Shown here piece after piece: positions 39,760 to 45,825 of a stretch of 45,825 nt of DNA (positions are counted from its first letter, which is position 1; each line of letters begins with the position of its first letter). Made by a program: the position numbers and the translations under genes. Source of the DNA: JABFRJ01 sp031365465 (GTDB lineage: Bacteria; Pseudomonadota; Alphaproteobacteria; Rhizobiales; Hyphomicrobiaceae); assembly GCA_031365465.1 (NCBI GenBank), contig JANLYD010000185.1, forward strand, positions 1 to 45,825. Reading direction: 5' to 3'. Below the pieces are notes generated by a model that was not told the origin of the DNA, made no database searches, and saw only the letters and a list, made by a program, of their open reading frames with translations.

Positions 39760-40656
39760 ATGGCGGATACCATCGAACCTGACTTGGAGAAGGGTGCGCG
39801 CCGGCGGCTGCGCCGTCGCCGTCTGTTTCGCAACTCCAAGGTGCCGGTTCGGATGCTGGTACCCAATTTCTTCACCCTCCTCAGTCTGTGCGCTGGCGTC
39901 ACCGGTATTCGCATGGCGATCGAACAGCGCTACGAGATCGCATTGCTCTTGATCGTGCTCGCTGCCCTGATTGACGGCATCGACGGGCGTTTGGCTCGCG
40001 CGTTGAAGGCACAGTCGCGCCTCGGCGCCGAACTCGACAGTCTTGCCGACTTCGTCAATTTCGGCATCGCTCCGGCAATCGTCGTCTACACCTGGGGCCT
40101 GGGCGGTCTGCGCGACTTCGGGTGGATAGCCGTCTTGGTTTTCGCCTGCTGCATGGGCCTTCGCCTCGCCCGCTTCAACTCCATGCTCGATACCGAAAAG
40201 CCGCGCTGGCAGAGCAACTACTTTACAGGAATGCCCGCACCCGCCGGCGCGATCACGGTGTTGTTGCCGCTCTATTTCGACAAGCTCAATCTCATTGACG
40301 TGCGCAGCCACCCCCTTCTCATCTCGGTTTACACTCTCGCGATGGCTTTCCTGCTCGTGTCGACGATCCCCACATTCTCGGGAAAACTCATGGGCGAGCG
40401 CATCAAGCGTGAATGGGTTCCGGCAATTTTCGGCCTGCTCGCATTGCTCGTTGGCTTCTTGATTACGTTCCCGCACGAGGCGATGACGTTATTGGCGCTG
40501 AGCTACCTTGCTGTCATCCCGTTGAGCTGGCGGCGCTACCATCAGCTGGCGGCGCGTGACGCATCCGAAGTCGCGCCGGTCGGCGGCGGAAATCTAATCG
40601 GACCTGTGATTGGCGCTCGAAACGCTCCTCCGCTGACAACCGAGACCAAGCACTGA
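39760..40656 (+). CDS. pssA: CDP-diacylglycerol-serine O-phosphatidyltransferase
   Basis: A membrane enzyme that makes phosphatidylserine from CDP-diacylglycerol and serine, the precursor of phosphatidylethanolamine. It has 298 residues. The CDP-alcohol phosphotransferase signature D-x2-DG-x2-AR-x8-G-x3-D-x3-D is complete in DGIDGRLARALKAQSRLGAE and LDSLAD. About seven membrane helices follow, with FTGMPAPAGA between. The second ATG (39760) is chosen because AGGAG touches the first ATG at 39754 but lies six bases before the second. The usual partner psd (decarboxylase) is not next to it; most Rhizobiales have psd-pssA together. Confidence 0.93.
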   Translation: MADTIEPDLEKGARRRLRRRRLFRNSKVPVRMLVPNFFTLLSLCAGVTGIRMAIEQRYEIALLLIVLAALIDGIDGRLARALKAQSRLGAELDSLADFVNFGIAPAIVVYTWGLGGLRDFGWIAVLVFACCMGLRLARFNSMLDTEKPRWQSNYFTGMPAPAGAITVLLPLYFDKLNLIDVRSHPLLISVYTLAMAFLLVSTIPTFSGKLMGERIKREWVPAIFGLLALLVGFLITFPHEAMTLLALSYLAVIPLSWRRYHQLAARDASEVAPVGGGNLIGPVIGARNAPPLTTETKH

Positions 40657-41001
40657 GCAGCTTAGATTTCGGCAAAACCATCTGTGCTGACGCAAGCCGC
40701 GACGCTTTCAGGGGCGTCGTTTCAGGCCGGTAGCGTGCCTTGTGCACACGTGTTGTCGACGCGCGACAGTCTGATATGATGCATGTTGCGCGGTGCGCAT
40801 ACACGCACATGCTGTGCCAGAAACGCCTGCGGCGCAGCAGGAACTTGCATTGTTTCCTGCCGACGGTGGTGCGCCGACATAACTCCGCACGCCCCGCAAC
40901 TCTTGATGCGCGACGAAATGTGCGCGCAACTTTATCTTGTAAGGTATGACAGAATTGCCTAACACCCCCGCAGCATCAACGGCTGACGAAGGAGACTTTT
41001 C
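40657..41001. other. 345-bp gap between pssA and the basic protein gene
   Basis: CGACGC (40700-40705) and GCGTCG (40714-40719) followed by TTTC may end pssA. GCAGGAA (40837-40843) and TTCCTGC (40854-40860) form a further 7-bp stem. The rest should hold the promoter of the basic protein, without a clear consensus. I see no gene. Confidence 0.5.
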
Positions 41002-41223
41002 ATGCCTGCACCCAAGGCACCCGGAGCGCGCTCGGCGCGTAACGTCGAAACACAAAAGAAGAAAGCTGCACGCGCAGCCCCTCGCAAGAAGGCGACACGC
41101 TCGACCGGCAACACGCTTGCAGCTCGCAGCCGCTTGAAGAAAATGGCTGGCAAGAAAGCGCCGGCAAAGAAAGCCACCAAAGCTCGGAAGATTGCTGTGA
41201 AGCCCACCAAGAAGCGCGCGTAA
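41002..41223 (+). CDS. 73-residue Lys/Ala/Arg-rich histone-H1-like protein
   Basis: A very basic protein with 17 Lys, 9 Arg and one Glu in 73 residues. The A-x-K-K repeat style (GKKAPAKKATKARKIAVKPT, KKATRSTGNTLAARSRLKK) resembles the C-terminal tail of bacterial histone H1-like proteins. It has no folded-domain signature. AAGGAG lies eight bases before the ATG, and a strong terminator follows the stop, so this is a monocistronic gene. It probably compacts or coats DNA or RNA. Bias alone makes homology assignment weak. Confidence 0.72.
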   Translation: MPAPKAPGARSARNVETQKKKAARAAPRKKATRSTGNTLAARSRLKKMAGKKAPAKKATKARKIAVKPTKKRA

Positions 41224-41249
41224 GTTTCGCGTCACCACCGTATTGAACG

Positions 41250-41283
41250 AAAGCGAGCGGCGCAAACGCCTCTCGCTTTTTTT
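41250..41283 (+). terminator. Strong rho-independent terminator after the basic protein
   Basis: AAAGCGAG and CTCGCTTT enclose an inner GGCG/CGCC stem around CAAA. TTTTTTT follows. It is a textbook terminator and also lies just beyond the converging GNAT gene. Confidence 0.9.
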
Positions 41284-41301
41284 GTGGGCGGGCGTTGCCC
41301 A

Positions 41302-41793
41302 TCAACCGGACATCGGGTCTCGTCGAAGTTCGATCATGTCGACCCAATGGTCGGCACCCACATGGGCGCGCCCTCGCCCGATCTCGCGAAAGCCTTGGCG
41401 CGCATAAAAGCGCCGCGCCGCAACACTTGTCGGCCGAACGTCCGCACGCACGATCGTGTCACTCGGCCAGAAGGTCGAAAGTCGCGCCAACAGCGCGTGC
41501 CCGACACCACTTCGATGCGCGTCGGTTGCAACGTACATACCCGACAAGTGAACCATGCCGGCCCGTGGATGTCCCCGTATCCCACCGATCAGCCGGCCGC
41601 CGCGCACAGCAACCAGCGCCACATCGGACGGCTGCATCGTGAACATTTCCGGCGGCTCCCCGCCCATTAATGCGAAGATCACACGATCGATCGCTGCCGC
41701 GCCGTCGATACGATCGTACGTCTGGTGCCAGGCAGCGCTATAGACCTCCGTCATCGCCTCGCGGTCGGAATCGAGAAACGGGCGGACCAACAC
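41302..41793 (-). CDS. GNAT-family N-acetyltransferase
   Basis: A 163-residue acetyltransferase. RPFLDSDREAMTEVYSAAWH is the N-terminal GNAT region. The acetyl-CoA motif is LSGMYVATDAHRSGVGHALL, with R-S-G-V-G-H, and SVAARRFYARQGFREIGRGR completes the fold. The GTG at 41793 is used because AGAGG lies five bases upstream. It starts 36 bases after the gatB stop on the same strand and is probably co-transcribed with it. The substrate is unknown. Confidence 0.87.
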   Translation of the reverse strand: MLVRPFLDSDREAMTEVYSAAWHQTYDRIDGAAAIDRVIFALMGGEPPEMFTMQPSDVALVAVRGGRLIGGIRGHPRAGMVHLSGMYVATDAHRSGVGHALLARLSTFWPSDTIVRADVRPTSVAARRFYARQGFREIGRGRAHVGADHWVDMIELRRDPMSG

Positions 41794-41829
41794 GGGCGCC
41801 TCTGCGGCTTCGTCGAGCGCAGTCAGGGC

Positions 41830-43311
41830 TCAAATCCCGAGCTTTTGCTTCAACAAGTCACTGACCTGTTGCGGATTTGCGGTTCCGCCGCTCTGCTTCA
41901 TCGCCTGCCCGACGAACCATCCGAGCATCGACGGTTTCAACTTCACTTGCTCCACCTTGTCCGGGTTCGCCGCGATGATCGCGTCGACCGCCGCGCCGAT
42001 CGCGCCCATGTCGGTAACCTGCTTGAGACCGCGAGCTTCGACGACTGCAACCGGGTCACCGCCTTCGGTCCAAACGATCTCGAACACATCTTTCGCGGTC
42101 TTCCCCGAGATCGTGCCGTCGGCAACCATCATGACGATCGCGGCGTTGACCTCGGGGCTGACCTTGGCGGTCTCGAGCGACAGGCCTTCCTTGTTGATTC
42201 GGCCGAGCACCTCGTTGATGATCCAGTTCGCAACCGCCTTCGGCTCCGCCTTGCCGGCGACGAGACTGAGATGAGTCTCGAAATAGTCGGCGCGTTCCTT
42301 CTCCGCCACGAGCACGTTGGCGTCATACGCCGATAATCCGAAAGTCTTGACGAAACGCGCTTTCTTCTCGTCCGGCAACTCCGGTAACGCCTTCTTCAGA
42401 TCGGCGACGAACGCGTCCGAGAATTCCAGCGGCAACAGATCGGGGTCTGGGAAATAGCGATAATCGTGCGCTTCTTCCTTCGAACGCATTGCGCGCGTTT
42501 CGCCCTTCGCGTTGTCGAACAATCGCGTTTCCTGATGGATCGAGCCGCCGTCTTCGATGATGTCGATCTGGCGGCGCGCTTCGTACTCGACCGCCTGCCC
42601 GATGAACCGGATCGAATTGACGTTCTTGATTTCACAGCGCGTGCCCAACTCGGCACCGGGCTTGCGAACCGACACGTTCACGTCGGCGCGCATGTTGCCT
42701 TTTTCCATGTCGCCGTCGCAGGTGCCGAGATAGCGCAGGATCGACCGCAGTTTGGTCACATAGGCCTGTGCCTCTTTCGCCGAACGCATGTCCGGCCGCG
42801 AGACGATCTCCATCAACGCGACGCCGGATCGATTGAGATCGACGTAGGAATAGTCGGGGTGCTGGTCGTGAATGGATTTTCCCGCATCCTGTTCGAGATG
42901 CAGCCGCTCGATGCCGATGGATTTGGCCGCGCCGTCGATCTCGATCTCGATCTGCCCTTCGCCGACGATCGGGTTCTTGAACTGGCTGATCTGATAGCCC
43001 TGCGGCAGATCGGGATAGAAATAATTTTTGCGGTCGAAAATGCTGCGGTTGTTGATCTGCGCCTTGAGCCCAAGCCCCGTCCGCACCGCCTGCGCCACGC
43101 ACTCCGCGTTGATGACCGGCAACATGCCGGGCATCGCAGCGTCCACCAGACTGACATTGCTGTTCGGTTCAGCGCCGAACGTCGTCGAGGCACCCGAGAA
43201 CAATTTGGCCTTCGACGCCACCTGTGCATGCACTTCGAGACCGATCACGACTTCCCAGTCGCCGGTCGCGCCCTTGAGCAAGTGGGAGGATTTGGGTGCT
43301 TGAACTGACAT
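41830..43311 (-). CDS. gatB: Aspartyl/glutamyl-tRNA amidotransferase subunit B
   Basis: A subunit of the GatCAB complex, which converts Glu-tRNA(Gln) and Asp-tRNA(Asn) to the cognate amide forms. It has 493 residues from the ATG at 43311. EVVIGLEVHAQVASKAKLFS opens the catalytic kinase domain. FDRKNYFYPDLPQGYQISQF, RADVNVSVRK, YEARRQIDIIEDGGSIHQET and RSKEEAHDYRYFPDPDLLPL are diagnostic. The helical tail (GatB/YqeY domain) ends QQVSDLLKQKLGI. A start six codons upstream is possible. gatA and gatC are not adjacent. A GNAT gene follows. Confidence 0.96.
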   Translation of the reverse strand: MSVQAPKSSHLLKGATGDWEVVIGLEVHAQVASKAKLFSGASTTFGAEPNSNVSLVDAAMPGMLPVINAECVAQAVRTGLGLKAQINNRSIFDRKNYFYPDLPQGYQISQFKNPIVGEGQIEIEIDGAAKSIGIERLHLEQDAGKSIHDQHPDYSYVDLNRSGVALMEIVSRPDMRSAKEAQAYVTKLRSILRYLGTCDGDMEKGNMRADVNVSVRKPGAELGTRCEIKNVNSIRFIGQAVEYEARRQIDIIEDGGSIHQETRLFDNAKGETRAMRSKEEAHDYRYFPDPDLLPLEFSDAFVADLKKALPELPDEKKARFVKTFGLSAYDANVLVAEKERADYFETHLSLVAGKAEPKAVANWIINEVLGRINKEGLSLETAKVSPEVNAAIVMMVADGTISGKTAKDVFEIVWTEGGDPVAVVEARGLKQVTDMGAIGAAVDAIIAANPDKVEQVKLKPSMLGWFVGQAMKQSGGTANPQQVSDLLKQKLGI

Positions 43312-43454
43312 GGGCTGGGTATCTCGCATCGCTGAGCTTCGGTGTTTGCCTAAGCCGGGCGGTCGCCACGGTCAAGCTGGGCCGCCAGCGTGCGTTCACA
43401 AACGAAAACGGGGCAAGCCTCTCGGCTTCCCCCGCACATTGAGCGCGCTCGATC

Positions 43455-44360
43455 TTACCAGAGATCCCACCGAATGCCGGTGCGCAGCGAATGCTCGATC
43501 TGATCGCCGATGTGCAAGGTGCTCGCGCCATCCGAACTGGCCACGCCGACGCGGCCACTTTGCCACATCATTCGATAGCTGGTGTCCCAATGCGTGCGCG
43601 GCGTGATGTCGTAGGCGATGCCGGCGGTGACCTGAGCAGCCAGCCCGTAGCCGATCGAGGTCGCATTCGAAGTCGTCACTTCCCGCAATTTGAGGCCGTT
43701 CGTCGTCGAGCAGCCGGCCGTCAGTATTGGGGGAGTTCCGACTTGCGTGATCAAACCATCGAAGCAATCGTACGTCGTCGTGCCCGATCTTTGCAGTTGA
43801 TGCACGGCCAAACCGATGCCACCGCCGATATAGGGACGCAGACCGCCCCGGGCGAAATCATGGTAGCCGCTCAGCAGCAGCGTCGTGTTCTGATACCCGA
43901 CATCCTCAGCCTGCACGCCAGTATAAGTATTGAAGGCTTGCAGGCCTGGAGTAGAGGCTTGCATCGAGATCGGACCGACCGACTGCTGCCCCGCAGCAAT
44001 ACTCCGCGTCGTCCGATAGTCGACGCTGAATTCGGCGCGCAATGACGGTGTCAAATATTGCCCGAAACCGACGCTGATGATGCTTTGTTCGGTCCAGCTG
44101 TTCGGCTGCGAGACCTCGATTGGCCAGCCACCCGAAGTGACGGCTCCTGTGTGCTTGAAGCCGGTCCCGATGTCTCCGCGCACGTACCATTTGAAGGTTT
44201 CTTCATAGGCAGTCGGCATCGGCACTGGCACGCCGTTCGATCCGGCGTAATCGCGAATGCCGCCGGCGCCTCCATTGGCGAGGTCGCCTGCCAGCGCCGG
44301 CAGACTGGTTGCGAGCACGCCGCTCAAACAAATGGCAAGGCAAGCGGATTTTAGGCGCAT
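43455..44360 (-). CDS. Outer-membrane beta-barrel protein (Omp25-like)
   Basis: A 301-residue exported protein. The signal peptide is MRLKSACLAICLSGVLATSL, ending PALAG. Alternating aromatic/small residue strands are typical of an 8-stranded barrel: KWYVRGDIGTGFKH, YLTPSLRAEFSVDYR, LRPYIGGGIGLAVHQ and TAGIAYDITPRTHWDTSYR. It ends in an aromatic C-terminus (RTGIRWDLW) as outer-membrane proteins do for BAM assembly. Two Cys flank a loop (TYDCFDGLI...TAGCSTT). GAGG lies nine bases before the ATG. A second barrel gene lies 279 bases upstream on the same strand. Its precise role is unknown; surface antigen or porin-like are options. Confidence 0.85.
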   Translation of the reverse strand: MRLKSACLAICLSGVLATSLPALAGDLANGGAGGIRDYAGSNGVPVPMPTAYEETFKWYVRGDIGTGFKHTGAVTSGGWPIEVSQPNSWTEQSIISVGFGQYLTPSLRAEFSVDYRTTRSIAAGQQSVGPISMQASTPGLQAFNTYTGVQAEDVGYQNTTLLLSGYHDFARGGLRPYIGGGIGLAVHQLQRSGTTTYDCFDGLITQVGTPPILTAGCSTTNGLKLREVTTSNATSIGYGLAAQVTAGIAYDITPRTHWDTSYRMMWQSGRVGVASSDGASTLHIGDQIEHSLRTGIRWDLW

Positions 44361-44639
44361 CGGTCAGGTCCTCGATAGCAGCGGTGAAGAGCTTTGCAGC
44401 TCGTCTCGAAAATGACCCGCTTCGCCTGAGGGACCGGTGCTGTCTGATGTGCTTCCTGGGCGGCCGTGGACGGCTTGCCTTACGCACACGAGAGACAACC
44501 AGGATGCGCCGGGGCTTAGCGCCTCGGCTTCAAAAAGCACCAACCCAAGACGACCGGGGCTGGCAGAACCCGGGCAGAAAACACCGCCCGGTCGAAGTTT
44601 GTCGCGCGACCAGAGCCGCGCAGGCAGGCGCAGATGTGA

Positions 44640-45431
44640 TCAGCGCAGGTCCATCCGCAGTCCAACGCGAACTTGGTGGGCATAAAGATCGTTGACGTGG
44701 GTCGCCGGCGTCGAGTCGGGAGCGCCGACCACAGCTGGCGTGCGGGTGATGGCCAGATCAGCCGTGCGCGCGTCGCCGAGATACAAGAACCGATAGCCTG
44801 CATCGAGGCTCCAGCGATCGTGCAGCTTGGCCGAGAAGCCGGCCATGAAGGCACCTGCTGCGTTGGTTTTCGTCGTGCCGTCCATCGTCACCGAGCAGGT
44901 GGCGGCACCGCATCCAGCAACTGCGACCGTGCCGGCCGTCGTGGTGTTCTGCGCGAAGCCGACGCCGACGCCGAGGTAAGGAGTGAAGCGCGTGCGCGTG
45001 TCGAAATCGTAATAGAGGTTGGCCAGGCCTACCATGTGCTTGACGCCGAACTGGCGCTCGCCCTGGACGGTCGCACCCGTTGCCGGAGCCACCATGCCGT
45101 GCGCGGTCGCGGTGTTGCTCCAGTCGAGCGTCAGGTCACCACGCACGCTCGGCGAGAAATAGTAGCCAAGCCCCGCACCCCAGGCGCGATTGTTTCCGAT
45201 GCCCGTTTCGCTGAGGCGGAAGTTCGGCCTCTCGGTCATGTCGCCGAAATCGTTGAACGACTGCGTGAAGTCGCCGCGCGCATAAAACAGTGCTGGCCGG
45301 CTCGACGCGGTGGGCACATAACCACCGTCATCCTTGATGCTGCCACCGTAAAGATCTGCAGCGAAAGCGCCGGCGGTGCTCGCGAACAGTGCGGCGGTCG
45401 CGGCCAGAATGGAGCGGTGGATCGTTTTCAT
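44640..45431 (-). CDS. Outer-membrane beta-barrel protein
   Basis: A 263-residue barrel protein. The signal peptide is MKTIHRSILAATAALFASTA, cleaved near GAFAA. Strands include FYARGDFTQSFNDFGD, AWGAGLGYYFSPSVRGDLTL, TRFTPYLGVGVGFAQNTTT and WSLDAGYRFLYLG. Two Cys (GCGAATCSV) lie in an external loop, and the end is HQVRVGLRMDLR, with Arg rather than an aromatic last residue. GAGGGAA lies right before the ATG at 45431. It is similar in plan to the protein at 43455, which suggests paralogues. The function is unknown. Confidence 0.85.
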   Translation of the reverse strand: MKTIHRSILAATAALFASTAGAFAADLYGGSIKDDGGYVPTASSRPALFYARGDFTQSFNDFGDMTERPNFRLSETGIGNNRAWGAGLGYYFSPSVRGDLTLDWSNTATAHGMVAPATGATVQGERQFGVKHMVGLANLYYDFDTRTRFTPYLGVGVGFAQNTTTAGTVAVAGCGAATCSVTMDGTTKTNAAGAFMAGFSAKLHDRWSLDAGYRFLYLGDARTADLAITRTPAVVGAPDSTPATHVNDLYAHQVRVGLRMDLR

Positions 45432-45574
45432 ATTTCCCTCTTGGATACTTGGCGACTTGGACAACGCGATAGACGTCGCCGCAGAGTGTGCGACGTGCTT
45501 CCGCTGACCAGGATGCCCAGCAAAGATTGAAAGATGCTTAAGGATCGCTTCATTTCGGCGCGATGTGCCGACGC

Positions 45575-45605
45575 AGAAACGCCTTGGCTTTGAGGGCCAA
45601 GGCGT
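45575..45605 (-). terminator. Terminator of the DUF4337 gene
   Basis: ACGCCTTGGC (45579-45588) and GCCAAGGCGT (45596-45605) form a perfect 10-bp stem. Read on the minus strand it is followed by TTTCTGCG. It lies 36 bases after the stop codon of the gene at 45642. Confidence 0.7.
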
Positions 45606-45641
45606 AATGATTTCGTAACGAAGTCTAAACGCGTGCGCCGG

Positions 45642-45825
45642 TCAGTGGTGCATGATGGTTTGAATCGTCGCCGGTGAGAACAACCCGATCATGCTGAACA
45701 CCACCCCGATTCCAACCAGACCCGATGCCATCCACAACAGGTAGATGATGTGCGTCAGCAGATAAACGGACGCCATGACGATCGCGATTTGAAACGCCGC
45801 TGAAGCAATCTCGTAGCTGTGATAC
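45642..45825 (-). CDS. DUF4337-like membrane protein (5' end outside window)
   Basis: Only the last 60 residues are visible. They read from YHSYEIASAAFQIAIVMASV, through LLTHIIYLLWMASGLVGIGV, to FSMIGLFSPATIQTIMHH and stop. Two membrane helices separated by a short turn and the 'Y-x-S-Y-E-I-A-x-A-x-x-Q-I-A-I-V-x-A' motif match the C-terminus of DUF4337 proteins. The frame is open through the right edge. The function is unknown. A clear terminator follows. Confidence 0.8.
   Translation of the reverse strand, partial: YHSYEIASAAFQIAIVMASVYLLTHIIYLLWMASGLVGIGVVFSMIGLFSPATIQTIMHH

Noticed and set aside
44500..44640. GC-rich hairpin as terminator of the barrel gene at 44640
   Set aside because: CCGGGC/GCCCGG can pair but no U-run follows in the right direction, so I do not call it.

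Overview
The window is a GC-rich stretch of an alphaproteobacterial chromosome. The order Rhizobiales/Hyphomicrobiales is the best guess. Pointers to it are an Irr-type Fur-family regulator, a DUF1150 protein, the form of ribosomal protein L32, an alphaproteobacterial propionyl-CoA carboxylase alpha subunit, phasin, and Omp25-like outer-membrane barrels. I cannot name the species. No tRNA, rRNA, insertion sequence, prophage or CRISPR array is visible. Most of the region is compact chromosomal gene content with short gaps. Very long antisense open frames are a by-product of the base composition.

Layout. (1) 1-5081, minus strand: the aerobic benzoyl-CoA (box) pathway. Benzoate-CoA ligase, boxC, a secreted DUF305 protein and the start of boxB (running off the left edge) lie in that order. 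A TGCA-N6-TGCA site like the BzdR/BoxR operator sits just upstream of boxC. (2) 5258-9508: a class III aminotransferase, pdxH, small envelope proteins and an SDR. (3) 9714-13692: a PIF1-like helicase, a phasin with a palindromic PhaR-like site, a GNAT protein, a small membrane protein and an alpha/beta hydrolase. (4) 13837-25552: an orphan TRAP solute-binding protein, opgH, a translationally coupled hydrolase/acyltransferase-like pair, pccA preceded by a 70-bp tandem repeat, a DUF805 protein, a gamma-glutamyltransferase-like enzyme, a 25-residue Lys/Ala-only microprotein and a secreted acidic protein. (5) 31678-25628, minus strand: a five-gene run of acyl-CoA dehydrogenase, enoyl-CoA hydratase/isomerase, unknown membrane protein, SDR and DMT exporter. 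It looks like a catabolic acyl-CoA operon. (6) 31827-41793: a Sua5-type tRNA-modification enzyme, a NYN/OST-HTH protein, DUF1150, a PAS-GGDEF-EAL gene broken by an apparent one-base deletion, rpmF, a 2-hydroxyacid dehydrogenase, irr, pssA, a 73-residue histone-H1-like protein and a GNAT protein. (7) 41830-45825: gatB, two outer-membrane barrels and the end of a DUF4337 protein.

Functional picture. Benzoate is activated to its CoA thioester, epoxidised by BoxB (with BoxA, not in view) and ring-cleaved by BoxC. The resulting CoA thioesters can enter beta-oxidation-type enzymes such as those in section 5, propionyl-CoA can enter through PccA, and surplus carbon can go to polyhydroxyalkanoate, which is implied by the phasin. 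No single obviously new multi-gene system stands out. The most unusual items are the DUF305 gene embedded in the box operon, the very small basic proteins with clean ribosome sites, the cysteine-rich secreted mini-protein, the frameshifted EAL gene, the five-gene acyl-CoA operon with an unrecognised membrane protein, and a strongly structured 570-bp intergenic region.
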